Assembly: GCF_964199755.1 (NCBI RefSeq)
Contig: NC_133930.1
Coordinates: forward strand, 27,982,071-28,046,070
DNA: 64,000 bases
Source: Larus michahellis
Taxonomy: Eukaryota > Chordata > Aves > Charadriiformes > Laridae
Reading direction: 5' to 3'
Shown: positions 23,501 to 35,300 of the stretch, piece by piece
Layout of the letters: the number at the start of each line of letters is the position of its first letter
Position numbering within the stretch: the first letter of the stretch is position 1
Notes under the pieces: model-generated
The model's input: only the letters and a program-made list of their open reading frames with translations
Databases searched by the model: none
What the model was told of the DNA's origin: nothing
Translations under genes and position numbers: made by a program

Positions 23501-26076
23501 CTGTAATTTTACTTCTGTAATGATCTATAAATCTATAATCTATAAGTTATTTCCTCTATAAATTGTAAGTCTAATGTTTAAAAAAAAAAAGGCATGGGAA
23601 GAATTAATCTGGAGCTGCAACACAAGCCTCTGAACAAAATATGCAGTCTTTCTGACAAAAAAATATCAAACTTTCACGTAGTTAATAGGAAGAGGACAGC
23701 AAACACTTACATATTATGTAATCATTAGCTAATTTTGTTATTATGTAATGTGGATAACTTATTATATATTCCCTCCTGAGCACCTTTCAGACCTGCTCGA
23801 AGTTATAATCATCAAAACCGTACAGTGTTTACTGGGGGATCAGAGATTATTTTTTTTTCTTCATAATCTCTTAGGAATTATTCTGCTTTTAATGCTTAGT
23901 ACTTTTTATCAAAAATAAAACCCCACAAACCCACAATCGTTTTCTTCCCCTGTAGATGTCATGTTATGTATAGTTTTGTAATGTCTGATCTATTCCACAC
24001 TGTAGTGAGTGAGTTATGCTGTGGGCTTTATTGAGGAGAATGATAGGTTCCCTGATACCATGTGATCTCTTAGATGTCATTTTTAAACTACACAGCCTTA
24101 ATTTATCAAAAGATACTTATTTTCATTTGATAAATGTTCTTAATGTGATCTTGGGTTGCTGACCAAGCAGCAGAGAAGAGAGCATGTTTCATTGTACAGA
24201 GTCAGCGTAGGAAGTATCTTTGCTTTCTAGTATGATTTATACATTGGTTAAAAAATTACCTAAACCTATGAAACTCTTTGGAAACTTTTCTATTTTTAAG
24301 ATAGTGATTCCAGTTTGGAGTATAAGGTGAAACCTATCTACACGCTCAAATCCAAGTTCTGTACTGGTCAAGCCAATGGGCACGTTATGCCCAGCTTCAA
24401 ATAGAGCAGAATGAAAACTGGTGGGTGTAACACATGCCTTTGCTTCCCTTTTTTCAGCTTTATCCGTTCATCAGCTGGCTGCTCAGGGAGAAATGTTGTA
24501 TCTGGCCACACGTATTGAACAAGGTGAGAAAGAGGGAAGTTAAATGCCTTCCTTTAATACCATGTTGTGCTTGACTTTTTCCCCAAAGCTGTATTAAAAA
24601 AGAAGTAAATCCTAATTTCTTGTACAAATTGAAGGATATTTGAGGTATCTGTTCTTTGCAGATGTGAACTAGTATTTCACATTAGTTTTTTTATTCACTC
24701 ATTGCTCTGATTTGGGTTTTAAATTAAACATTAGAGTTAATAGGAGGTGTAGGTAAATCCCTTCTTCCCCCTGCTCCCCAGCTACATAGGTAATCCATGG
24801 AAATGAGAAGAGAATGTTAGTTCTATGAGAAGAAGAATAATTTCTTTTTAATTATCTTTGTACATTAGAAAGTACATCTTTGTACATTTTTACTAATGGT
24901 GGCTTTCCAGTTCTGTTTAATCAATTGACATATAGAGCTATATGTTGGTAATTTAAGCCATGGCTCACACCTGCAATATAATAGTGCTGCTTATTCTGAG
25001 TTGTGTCTTCAGTGTGACACTTGTGCGTCCATAATACATATACAAAATTTCAACTCAATATATTGACTTGAAAACTGTTAATAGTATATTCTTATTGTAC
25101 TAGTAGTAATCAGTCATGCTTTCAGTGCGTTTTTGTTGAAATATTTACTGGACAAGCGGGTAATGACTTGCCGAGTCTATATATTTTGTAAAGAGCCATG
25201 TATATGGAAAGCAAATCTATTCTGGGGTGTCAGTGATAGTTAAAAAATGCATATTATGGTGCTATGATAAGTGTGGGATTTTTTTAAGTACTTAGATATA
25301 AAAAATAAAATAAAATTCAACTGTTTCAGTCAGACAATTGTTAAAAAGAAGTTTTTTCCTTCTTCCAGCTGCACTTGAAGTAGATCTTAATTGTTTCCAC
25401 AAAGCCCCCTGTTGATTACGTGAACTTTGGGGGTGAATGGAGTTATGCTATCTATATTGCTTTACAAGCTAATTCTTTACAAGAATGTGTGGCTTACTCT
25501 GTTGAAAAAAAAAAAATGCTTTCCTACAGTATAATACAGAATGTACCTCGTTATTTTTCAAGCAGCCCTTCTTTCTTTTCCTAAGATAAAGCCCAGATTA
25601 CAGACAACTTGTAACATTTCTGAGTATAAACAGAGCTTGATTTATAAAACTGTCGTGGTTTGGCCTCAGACGGCAACAAAGAACCACGTGCCGCTCGCTC
25701 GCGCCTTCCTAATACAGGAAGGATCGTAAGAAAAGGCAAGACTCTTGGGTTGAGACAAAGGCAGTTTAACAGAACAGCAAAGGGAACAGGCAAACAACAA
25801 CAACAACACGGATAGGGGAATATACAAACACGATTACGGGATCACCGCTCCCCGCCGCTCGCCGACCGGCCGGACCCGGGACGCCCCAGCCCGCTTTTAA
25901 GCAGCAACTTCCTGCCCCCTCCCCCGGCAGCTCAGGGTGGGCGTGGCTCACATGGCATGGAATACCAGGAAAAATTAACCCTATCCCCACCGGAACCAGG
26001 ACATTATCCACCCCTTATTCCATACCATCTATGCCATGCCCAGCAGGTTCCAATGAATTGCCACCACTTTCCCCTG

Positions 26077-26111
<35 letters not shown>

Positions 26112-29100
26112 ATGCCCTTAGTTTATGGGCCATCCCTCCAAAGTGTCCGTTGAGTTCTTTTAATCCATGGCTTTGGGCTCCATCTGTTGGAACAGTCTCT
26201 CAGGGCAGGTGAGATGCTGGGTGGTGCTGGTCTGTTGCATGCTGTATTTTTCGGAGCTTGTGACTGGTGCACCTGGTGTGGCTCATGCATGCAGTCCGTG
26301 GGCTGAAGATGTAGATCTTGAGGAAACTGCTGGGCGCCAGCTGCTGAGATCAGTTCTTATCCCATCATCCCTGTGCCTTACTTGTAGTACAACTGATAGC
26401 AATTATAGCAATGAGGACATACAGTGACAGTGTTACTTTGCAATTAACAGCACACAATCTGATTCATTGGCTATTCTCACCCAAAATCAGATCCCCATGA
26501 GGTACACATCGGACTTCCCCATCCTTCCGCATCACCCACCAAGTGCACCCAGGTCCTTGGGCAAAAGCAATCCCACGGATGGGTTTGCCTTTGCCTGAGG
26601 CAGGACTAACCCAGACTGTCTTCCCTAGCGTATTCTTCATGTGCACTACGGGGACTTTATCCCCTTCTACGGTACGTGGAAGTTTTGATTGGGCAGGGCC
26701 AGCCCAATTGTTAGATCCCCTGGTGTTAACTAGCCAGGTAGCTTTTGCTAAATGTGTATCCCAGTGTTTTAAAGTCCCACCACCCATTGCTCTCAGTGTA
26801 GTTTTTAACAGTCCATTATATCGTTCTATCTTCCCAGAGGCTGGTGCGTGATAGGGGATGTGATACACCCACTCGATACCATGCTCTTTGGCCCAGGTGT
26901 CTATGAGGCTGTTTCGGAAATGAGTCCCGTTGTCTGACTCAGTCCTCTCTGGGGTGCCACGTCGCCACAGGACTTGCTTTTCAAGGCCCAGGATAGTGTT
27001 CCGGGCAGTGGCATGGGGCACAGGGTATGTTTCCAGCCTTCATCCAGTGCATTAGTGAAAGTGATTACTAAACTACGTGTTTTTCTTTAAACAGAAAATG
27101 TAATCAATCATAAGGATGAAGAAGGATTTACCCCTCTGATGTGGGCTGCAGCTCACGGGCAGATCGCAGTAGTGGAATTTCTCCTCCAGAATGTAAGGAA
27201 AAAACTACACTTAATTTTAAATTTATTTACTTTTTAGTTCAATTTGCCTTCCTAAGTTTTTCAATGCTGCTATACATGTAAAGTTTTTAAAGTTAAGTTC
27301 TGTGTGAATCCTCATGTTTTAAAAAAAGAAGTGGTTAATTTGATTATTTTTTTTAATTATTATTGTTATTTCAGGGTGCAGATCCTCAGATTTTGGGTAA
27401 AGGGCGAGAAAGTGCCCTATCACTGGCTTGCAGTAAAGGATACACAGATATTGTCAAAATGCTGCTTGACTGTGGAGTTGATGTCAATGAGTATGACTGG
27501 GTAAGACTTTGGCTTGAATTTACATCAGAGGGTGATTTGGTCAGAAATTTGAAATAGGGCACAGCGCTGGCTTAGGTTTGGAAATTGTTCTACCTCTTCT
27601 GAAATACCTGAGAGTTTCAAAACTTCCATAGGATAAGAGAAGTTGGCCCTACTAGTTCTGACTTCTTGGTAAAAAGAGAATGAGACTAACGCTGAATCCT
27701 TGTAGAAGGGTGAGCTTACAGCCTAAACAGTAGGCAAAAAAAGATGGAAGTTTTGAAGAACCAAAATGGAACCTCATTTTTATAAAACTTGTGAAGTCTC
27801 TTACTGATACATATACTGGTGTGTTAAGGAATTACAGTTGCAGACTGCTCAATCATTAAGTGTCTGAGGCTTTTCTCTGCTTTTGCAGAATGGAGGCACA
27901 CCTCTACTATATGCAGTACATGGGAACCATGTGAAATGTGTAAAAATTCTCCTTGGTAAGCAGACTGTACAAACAGAATTATCAGTAATGACGATCTATC
28001 AGTTTTCATAGTTAGAAATACGGGTTTCTTTTCCTGTTTTACATAGAAAGTGGTGCTGATCCAACTATTGAAACAGATGCTGGCTATAATTCCATGGATT
28101 TGGCTGTAGCCTTGGGCTATCGGAGTGGTAAGTATTGCAAATGTAAATTATTTGATTTTTGTTTTTACTGATCCTTGTTTATATAGCTGCTGTAATGGCC
28201 TAGTAGAGGTTTTGCAGCTGTAAGGAAAATCCCTGTCCTACAAGTGTTAATATACCTAAACGTACCAGCTCAAAATGGGTAGGAGTTTCCACCCCTGTCT
28301 CAGAAAGCTGCGTACCTAGGAAGAGAATGTCGCTGACCTGGATCTGCATCTGTGGGCACGAATAATGGTGTGCAGGGCTAATGCAGCCCTGATCCAGACA
28401 AGGGGAGCGGATCTGCTCCTGCTCCACCCTGTGCAAAGGAGTGTGTGTTGCACTGGACAATGGTAAGAGGCTGGGGCCCTCCCAAACCCTGGCGCTCTGT
28501 TGATTTGCAAACTACATCGCATCATTCCAAACCTTCTTCCCCTGTCATACTAGCTCTAGCTCTCATTTATCTTGGAGGCAGACAGTAATAGTGCCAGGAT
28601 CAGTGAACTAGACTGGCTTACTTGGTTCTGGAAAACAGAGGCAAAGAAGGGACTCATCATTGTTTTCCCCTCATGCTGCCTTCATTTTGAAAGCTATGAA
28701 ATGTCTGCCATTACAGAAGTGAACTGACTCAAAAAATAGGCCCAGCAGTGGTATGTGTAGCTTCTCCAGGAAGAGCCCTGTGCTAATGGGAGAGCCTGTA
28801 ACTTCACAGATGTCTAGATGTAGGACTACTTCAAGAGTTCAATCTCAAAATGTTCCACAGGGGTAGTTTCTAATGAATGTTTTTTCCCACTTTCCATTTT
28901 TAGTCTTAAAGTTTTGCTTTCTGTGTGCTATCTGCCTATTCAAACCAGAGAACAGATCATCACTTCCAAAACTCATCATCTGCCTTACTGGGTGTATGGT
29001 TTTTGCATTATATGAGACTTTTATTTCTGAAGGGATGCAAACTATTCCCAGCGTGAATTTATTCCTCTTTTTTTATTAAATGATTGTACAGGACAAGCTG

Positions 29101-29242
29101 GCATCTGCCAGGAAATAATAGCACAACTCTAAAAATGTGAAGAAACATGGAACACTGATTAACCTGAATTTTTTTATCTGCTTTAGTCCAACAGGTTATT
29201 GAGTCTCATTTATTAAGGCTACTTCAAAATATCAAGGAATAA
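20536..29242 (+). CDS. ANKRA2: ANKRA2, ankyrin repeat family A protein 2 (8 coding exons)
   Basis: Adaptor whose ankyrin repeats bind PxLPx(I/L) peptides in partners such as class IIa histone deacetylases, megalin, RFX7 and CCDC8 (family knowledge). Coding exons: 20536-20824, 22878-23036, 24458-24523, 27095-27192, 27375-27500, 27889-27955, 28047-28127, 29187-29242. The frame closes at 313 residues, the human length. The N-terminal part has [20 protein letters not shown] and the conserved block [20 protein letters not shown]. Ankyrin repeats fill about residues 148-313, with [20 protein letters not shown] and [20 protein letters not shown]. An in-frame ATG at 20,524 would add four residues; 20,536 is preferred for its GCCATGG context and homologous length. 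The first donor (AG/GTTGAA) is weak but the only one that fits. A retroviral fossil sits in the third intron between coding exons. Confidence 0.97.
25651..26003 (-). repeat. Retroviral LTR (3' LTR of the fossil in ANKRA2)
   Basis: Read on the minus strand it begins TGTCCTGGTTCCGGTGGGG and ends AAACCACGACA, i.e. TG...CA ends, about 353 bases, with a TTAAAAG box in the middle. A polypurine-like tract (AATAAGGGGTGGATAA) lies immediately before it, as expected for a 3' LTR. Similar LTRs are widespread in birds. No target-site duplication can be shown because the other end of the element is missing. Confidence 0.85.
26083..26109. repeat. TA/CA microsatellite
   Basis: A run of alternating TA followed by a few CA units, lying within the non-coding 3' part of the retroviral fossil. 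Confidence 0.85.
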
Positions 29243-29495
29243 TCGTTGGCTCTTCTGTGGGTGTCTGTTCTTGGCGTGGAGAATTGCAGTGATTTTTAGC
29301 CCTCTAATCAGTGATAAAGGTTGTTTGTTTTGTAAATTTATCTCCATTCAACTGTTTGCTGTCTTTAGTTAATCTTTTTAATATTCTTCCTCTTCTTTCG
29401 TTATTAATCATAGAAATATGCGATGTGATCCTTTTCTTAAATATATTTTATATCATTTTAGAAGAAAAAGTCAGTTGTGCATGAAAGACTTTGTA

Positions 29496-29501
29496 AATAA
29501 A
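29496..29501 (+). terminator. ANKRA2: ANKRA2 polyadenylation signal
   Basis: AATAAA about 250 bases after the ANKRA2 stop codon at 29,240-29,242. A second AATAAA at about 29,758 could give a longer 3' untranslated region. Confidence 0.7.
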
Positions 29502-30009
29502 TCCAGATTTGACTATAAATGTATACACTGAGTGCAGTGGGTGGCACTGGGCCACATGTCTGTCTTCACATTGTTGTCCACAATTGCATTATTGATATGT
29601 ATTCACGGGAAGAAATTTGTTTAGATGCTGAGGTACGTCACCATACAAGATGCATATCTTTACTGTATTAATACCAAAATGTGCACCATGTGTGATTGTT
29701 TTCAAGATCTCCAGCTAATACTACTGCTTTTGGCTGTCTCATTTTTAAGAAGTTGGTAATAAATTGAAAGACTTTGGTAATGGTAATTTAATTTGTACCT
29801 AATTTCTTTCCACCTGCCTCTGCTTTCTTCTTGTAGTCCTGAAGCAAGTAGGCCAGGGCCTCCTAGGTAGAAATGTCTCTGGTATAAGGAAGTCTAATTG
29901 CAAGCGCAGAATTCCTAGCTCCTAAATATCCTCCCTGCAGCGGCTGAAAGTAGACATCAGCTGCATGGGAAGAGAAGCCAGAGCCTACTGCATTCCAGCC
30001 TTCTTCAGC
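29502..30009. other. Intergenic, no gene seen
   Basis: Sequence after the ANKRA2 polyadenylation signal. It may partly be extended 3' UTR to the second AATAAA at about 29,758; nothing else is recognised. Confidence 0.55.
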
Positions 30010-30720
30010 CAAAGTGTGGTCCTTGGGATCCCTTGAGTTGGAAGCGACCTACAACTCCCTGTTCAGGTCCCTGCTCCTCCCAGGAGTACCTAAAACTAAA
30101 CCATACGACTAAGAGCATCACCCAGATGGTCCTTGAACTCTGACAGGCTTGGAGCTGTGACCACTTCCATGGGGACCCTGTCGCAGTGACTGACCACCCT
30201 GTCAGTGAAAGAACCTTTTCCTGATGTCCAGTTTGGACTTTCCCTGACACAGCTTCATTCTGTTTCCTTGTGTCCTATCATGGGTCACCAGCGAGAGGAG
30301 ATCAGCACCCCCAGCTCTGCTGCCCCTGTTGAGGAAGTTGTAGACTGTGATAAGGTCACCCCTCAGCCTGAGCTGAGCTGGGCAAACCAACTGACCTCAG
30401 CTGCTTCTCCTAAGTCTTGCCCTTGAGACATTTCACTACCTTGGTCGTCCTCCGCTGGACACACTCTCATAATTTGATGTGCTTCTTACATCGAGGCACC
30501 CAAAACTCAAAGGTGGGGCTGTATCAGCACAGTGTAGAGTGGGACAATCACCTCCCTCAACTGGCTGGCTATGCTGTGCTTTGTGCACCCCAGGACACGA
30601 TTGTCTCTGTTGGCTGCCAGGGCACACAGCTGCCTCATGTTCAACTTGCCATCAACACAAACCCCCAGATCTCTCTCCGTGGGGCTGCTTTCCAGCCTCT
30701 CATATCCTAGTTTGGAGGGA
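30010..30720 (-). mobile_element. Older CR1 LINE fragment
   Basis: The left edge contains CCTTGAGTTGGAAGCGACCTACAACTCCC, the reverse complement of an older CR1 subfamily 3' region. Downstream are the usual CR1 phrases on the minus strand (for example RLRGDLITVYNFLNRGSRAGGADLLSLV). The copy is more diverged than those at 5,970 or 54,003, has many frame breaks, and lacks the terminal 8-mer repeats. Confidence 0.85.
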
Positions 30721-31742
30721 TGTCCTAGTGTAGCTGTTTATTTAGAATGGCAATTATGATTTAGTATGATTTTGAAAGTAGTTGAAAAATCAGGCAATAT
30801 TAGCTGATTTTCTGGGACCATTGCACTTAATCAAAACTAGACTGAGTGATGGGATGTTACAGTTTTGCACATATAACAGATAAGCTTTTGAAAGAGACAC
30901 TTCAGCTTTTCCCCGATGGCGCATACAGATCCCCCTGTGGTGTTGATGTATTTCCACAAGCATTTCTCCATTGTGTCCACTAGAGGTCTGGCATCTATTC
31001 GCAGATGTATGCCCCTAATCCGTGCCTTTCTTCCTCGGTCCATGGGTGGTGAGCCCAGTCTCCAATTTACCCTCCCGAAGAGCTCACAAAACATGAGTGG
31101 ACCCAGGTAAGTTACTGTATGCCTTGCATAGTGTCTCTACAATGTTTAATTTTTCTACTTGAAAATCATTCCATAAACAAAGGAAATCAATACTGTTTAA
31201 AGTACATGTACTATGATCCTGACCAAAGGCACTGTAAGGCTGAAGAATAATCCAGCCGAGTTCTTTGAGTCAGATACAGAGAAATTTCTGGCCAAATTTC
31301 CCTCTGACTCTGTACTGCAACATCTGTGGCATACAGAAGGTGTAAATCGGGTGAGAATTAAACTCTTAAATGTTGTTTGAGAGCCAGTCCAGAAATCCAT
31401 TTCTTTCATGAAGCCGAAATCTGAAATGGAATGAACCTTAAGGGAGTTGAAGCAAGAAAATGTAACCAATCTTGCAGGTGTTGGTGAAACCCTTACTGCA
31501 TTTAAGCGAGTATTATCTGTCTCCCAGGCTTTGACACTGGTATTTTTATGTAGGGTTTACACCAGTTCTACCGTATCATGCGTGATTAAATCAGATGAAA
31601 GAAACAGTAAATCTGACATGCCTTGGAAGCAAGAGAGGGAAATCAAAATCTAGAAAAATAAGTTTTATTGTAAGCAATTTTACAATAACATGAAGTGGTA
31701 ATTACCGTAAAATCGCATACTAGAAATACTGGGATTTAATGG
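30721..31742. other. Intergenic, no gene seen
   Basis: No recognisable protein, RNA or repeat. An open frame on both strands at 30,837-31,110 has no supporting splice signals or similarity that I can name. Confidence 0.55.
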
Positions 31743-32322
31743 TGGTGTGGTTTAACCCAGCCGACAGCTAGGATCATGCAGCCACTCACTTCCCCCAGCT
31801 GGGATGTGGGAGAGAAATGGAAAAGTAAAAGTGAGGAAAAACTTGTGGGTCGAGATAAATACAGTTTAATGGGTAAAGCAAAAGCCACGCACACAAGCAA
31901 AGTAAAATATGGAATTAGTTCACTGATTCCCATGGGCAGGCAGGTGCTCAGCCATCTCCAGGAAAGCAGGGCTCTGTCATGCATAATGATGACTTGGGAA
32001 GACAAACGCCATAACTCTGAACATCTCCCCCGTGCTTCTTCTTCCCCCAGCTTTTATTGCTGAGCATGATTCCATATGGTACGGAATAGCCCTTTGGCCA
32101 GGTGGGGTCAACTGTCCCGGCTGTGTCCCCTCCCAGCTTCTTGTGCACCCCCAGCCTTCCCGCTGGCAGGGCAGTGTGAGAAGCAGAAAAGGCCCTGGGA
32201 GCTTAGCAACAACCAAAACCAGCAGTGTGCTACCAACACTATTTCCCACCCCAAATCCAAAACACAGCACCATACCAGCTGCTAGCAAGAAAGTCAACTC
32301 TATCCCAACTTAAACCAGGACA
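31743..32322 (-). repeat. Solo retroviral LTR
   Basis: About 580 bases bounded on the minus strand by TGTCCTGGTTTAAGTTGGG and AAACCACACCA. An AATAAAAGCTGGGGG segment near 32,050 is a possible LTR promoter or polyadenylation element. Its ends resemble those of the LTR in ANKRA2, but it is longer, so it is a related but different family. No internal viral sequence flanks it, so it is a solo LTR fossil. I could not see a clear target-site duplication. Confidence 0.8.
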
Positions 32323-35300
32323 ACCGGCCTTTGTGAAAACAAATGCTGGGCTTCCATGTTTGTTGAAAAGCAACGCAAATAAAATGCAAACTGTGTTTTC
32401 TTTAAATATCATAACCCGAGCCATTTCTGGTTACTTTTTAAAACATCTTATGCATAGTCATGTATGTGTAAGGAACAGAATTTCCTTTTTCTGTATTTTT
32501 TGTGTTACAGTAAAGTACCTGTTCTAAATGATGAACCTTCAACATCTGCCTTGTATTTTGTCTTGAACTTCAGTCAGCACTGAGTTAATATATAGGAAAT
32601 AAACTGACTAATTCTTAATTATTACCTGAAATTGTACTCTAGAAAATGCATTTCTGGATTATATGGGAAGATACTGAAATAGAAAAACATAGGTTAAGAT
32701 AGCAAAATGTAAAATCTCTTCCATCTTTTTGCGGTAGAATTTCAAGCAATTGTCAGGTAGTCGTTACCACATATCCCACAGAAGTGAGTACAAAGGTGAC
32801 AATGGTCATCTTCCAGAAGCTGTTTCCCACATTAAGAGCCCTTTCTATAGCATAATGTTATGCTGCTAAGGCAATGAACATGGAACTGTGAGGGGCCTGC
32901 AGGGAACAGCCAGCAGTATTTCGTAAGCTATGATTCAGACGCCCCGAGGAAAACTTTGAGTTAGCAAACTGGGAGGGGGAGGTAAAAAAAAAAAAAAGAA
33001 GAAAAAAAAAGAAATCTATGCAAAGAAAAAGCTTTACTCACTGGAAAAAATCACTGTCAAGAAAGCACAGACAACTGTTGATTATGCAATATTAACAGCA
33101 TGCTTCACTCCCCCTACTTTGTGTTTCTCCAAGGCACAAAGATGAATTTTTGTTTCTCCTCGTGTAAGTACTTCTCAGTATTCAGTTTTCTTTGTTTATA
33201 GTGGTAAAAACTGTTTCTAATCATGAAATCTGTGCTATACTAATCATAATAGCCTGCCAAGAAAAAAAAGTTTTAATTCTAACGACAACTTAGTGCTGTC
33301 ATCGTTCTGCCAATGATGCCTAAAAGAACCTATCCGTCCCCTCAATGTTAGGTGACAGAAACAAAACTTTATACGTGTTCATCCAGACAGGATTCAGTCA
33401 AGTGAGGAGTTAATCATGTACAATGTTAGCATTACTATTTGCATGTAAATTTGATGAGCACTTTGTAACACTCCTTCCTGTCTGTTCTGGTTTTCCCTGG
33501 GGCTGTTACTAGTTCCACTCTGTTGCCTTCTTTGTTCATCTGTCTTGTACTTTGAATTCCCCACTTGTGTTTCTGAGACAGTTACAGAAAGCAGCAACCT
33601 CCTGCCAGACCTTCCCAGGACAGGCCCTCATCTCCCTTCAGCCTCCTCTGGCTTTTTCCTTGGTATATAAAGAAGTATCAGTATCCTACACCTCCTCACG
33701 CTTCACAAGGAGCTGGTGCCCACAGCTGGGAGCTAAGGGATGGAAGACAGGGCTTCTGCTTTCCAGCTTTTCTAAGATCCATGCAAGGTGTCACAGCTCC
33801 CCACTGTGGCACCAGCGGCGAACTGTCCCAGGGCCACGATGCAAGTTTCCCTTAATGGTACTCTTTTTTTTCCGAGAATTCAGCAGCTGGCATCCCAATG
33901 GTATTCCTGCAGAAAGAAATACTGTTACTCAACTCCAAGGAGATGGAAATCAGCCAATGAACCTTATTCTTACTTGGCTGAGAAGCAACACAGACAAACT
34001 TCTACTTATGGCATGCACCAATTTTGGATTTCCAAAGCTGTTTTACTGTGTCTTGGTCCTACATTCTTCCAGCAACCTTTAAGCAGTCTTGAAGATCACT
34101 TCTTTAAATCCTGATTATGCTACTTAACTGAAGAGACATCTGCAAACTAAGGCCAGAATTACTACTTATTTACCACAACTGTTTTGTAACAGTACTTGGA
34201 TCAAAAAGTGTCAGAAGTAGAGGAACTGTGAAAGTTCACCCTAATTCTAGGAAACTTGTTCGACCTAAGCAGTTCAAATTCACAGCTCTAGCTAATCCCT
34301 GTCACGAACCAGACACAACTCCATATTCTCATGAAACTGTAAGGGAGAAGGGATAGAAAAAAAAGAGGAAGACTGTATTTACTGGGATGATGGACTAAAA
34401 TCTGTTCTGCATTTTTCACTAGGAAGCTGATTGTTAAGGGCATTCCAGCAGAATTTTTCCTGAACATCGTGGACCAGACCTTTTTTCCTTTACAACAGCA
34501 GCATAAATCACTGGGGTGCAGACACAGCCCGTCACTAGAATGATCATCATTAGTATTGTTATAGCAGTTCCGCTTGCATGCACCTCCTGCTGTGCAGCAC
34601 ATAACGCTTTCAGGAAGTACACTGCTCCGTCTGGCAATGAATGTATAACTGGGTGAATGAGGAATCCAGTCACTTGGAACTTTAAAGATCAAAGATATTG
34701 TTAGGGGTTAGTCCTAGGAATGACGTCTGAATAGATCTTTCTGTTGAGGTTGATTTGTCACCAAATTAAGCTAGCAACTCTCCAGGCATACAGGACTGTA
34801 AAGCATGTCAGTGAGTCTTCAGCAGATGAGCAGTGATGAAGCCAACCATGCACGCAGAAATCTGTGGGGAAGGCTGCAGAGCCCAACAGAAAGGGAGACG
34901 TAAAGTGGGCACAGCAACAAGGTGGATTACAGCTGTGGGACTGCGCTCGTCCCTGTCCTGCTTGCAGAAACCTAAGTAATCTCTGAACAATCCCCTGGAA
35001 AAAAATCCCAACCTGCATTGTGGGGAATATTGTTCTGATTCATTATGTAAGCCAACTGCACGTGCTCCTTTCTTACCGCTGAAATCAAAACATGACAAAT
35101 ACAGCCACATGACATGGCTTTCACAGCGCACAAGTTTTTCTAGCACATCAGCATTTCTGTTTCATAAACAGAAGATACAGCTTACAGGACAGTACCACTT
35201 TCACACAAATTACAGTATATATCACTTGCAAGTACTTCGGGAGGACCCATCATACCATCCAATGGCTTGACTCAATCTTTCTGTACTATTGTCAGCTGGA

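Larger units (their letters stand above)
25651..27066 (-). mobile_element. Endogenous retrovirus fossil, ERVL-like, 3' end only
   Basis: Minus-strand fossil made of the end of pol, a short non-coding stretch, a polypurine tract and the 3' LTR at 25,651-26,003. The pol part (26,464-27,021) is the second half of an integrase with its C-terminal domain, showing SDNGTHF and [14 protein letters not shown], most like class III (ERVL) integrases. No gag, envelope or 5' LTR is present. It is 5'-truncated and incomplete. Only one LTR remains, so its age cannot be estimated from LTR divergence. It lies in an ANKRA2 intron, antisense to the gene, and stops only a few tens of bases before the acceptor of the 27,095 exon. 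Confidence 0.88.

Noticed and set aside
33552-34082. 176-codon plus-strand open frame in the ANKRA2-BTF3 interval
   Set aside because: It does not begin with ATG near its start, has no similarity that I can name, and lacks promoter or splice support. It is the kind of long frame expected once or twice by chance in 64 kb.
34434-34673. Minus-strand frame with a hydrophobic stretch resembling a membrane segment
   Set aside because: A single hydrophobic run in a T-rich stretch, with no flanking exon signals and no family match, including TMEM174, which I considered because of its position near FOXD1 in human.
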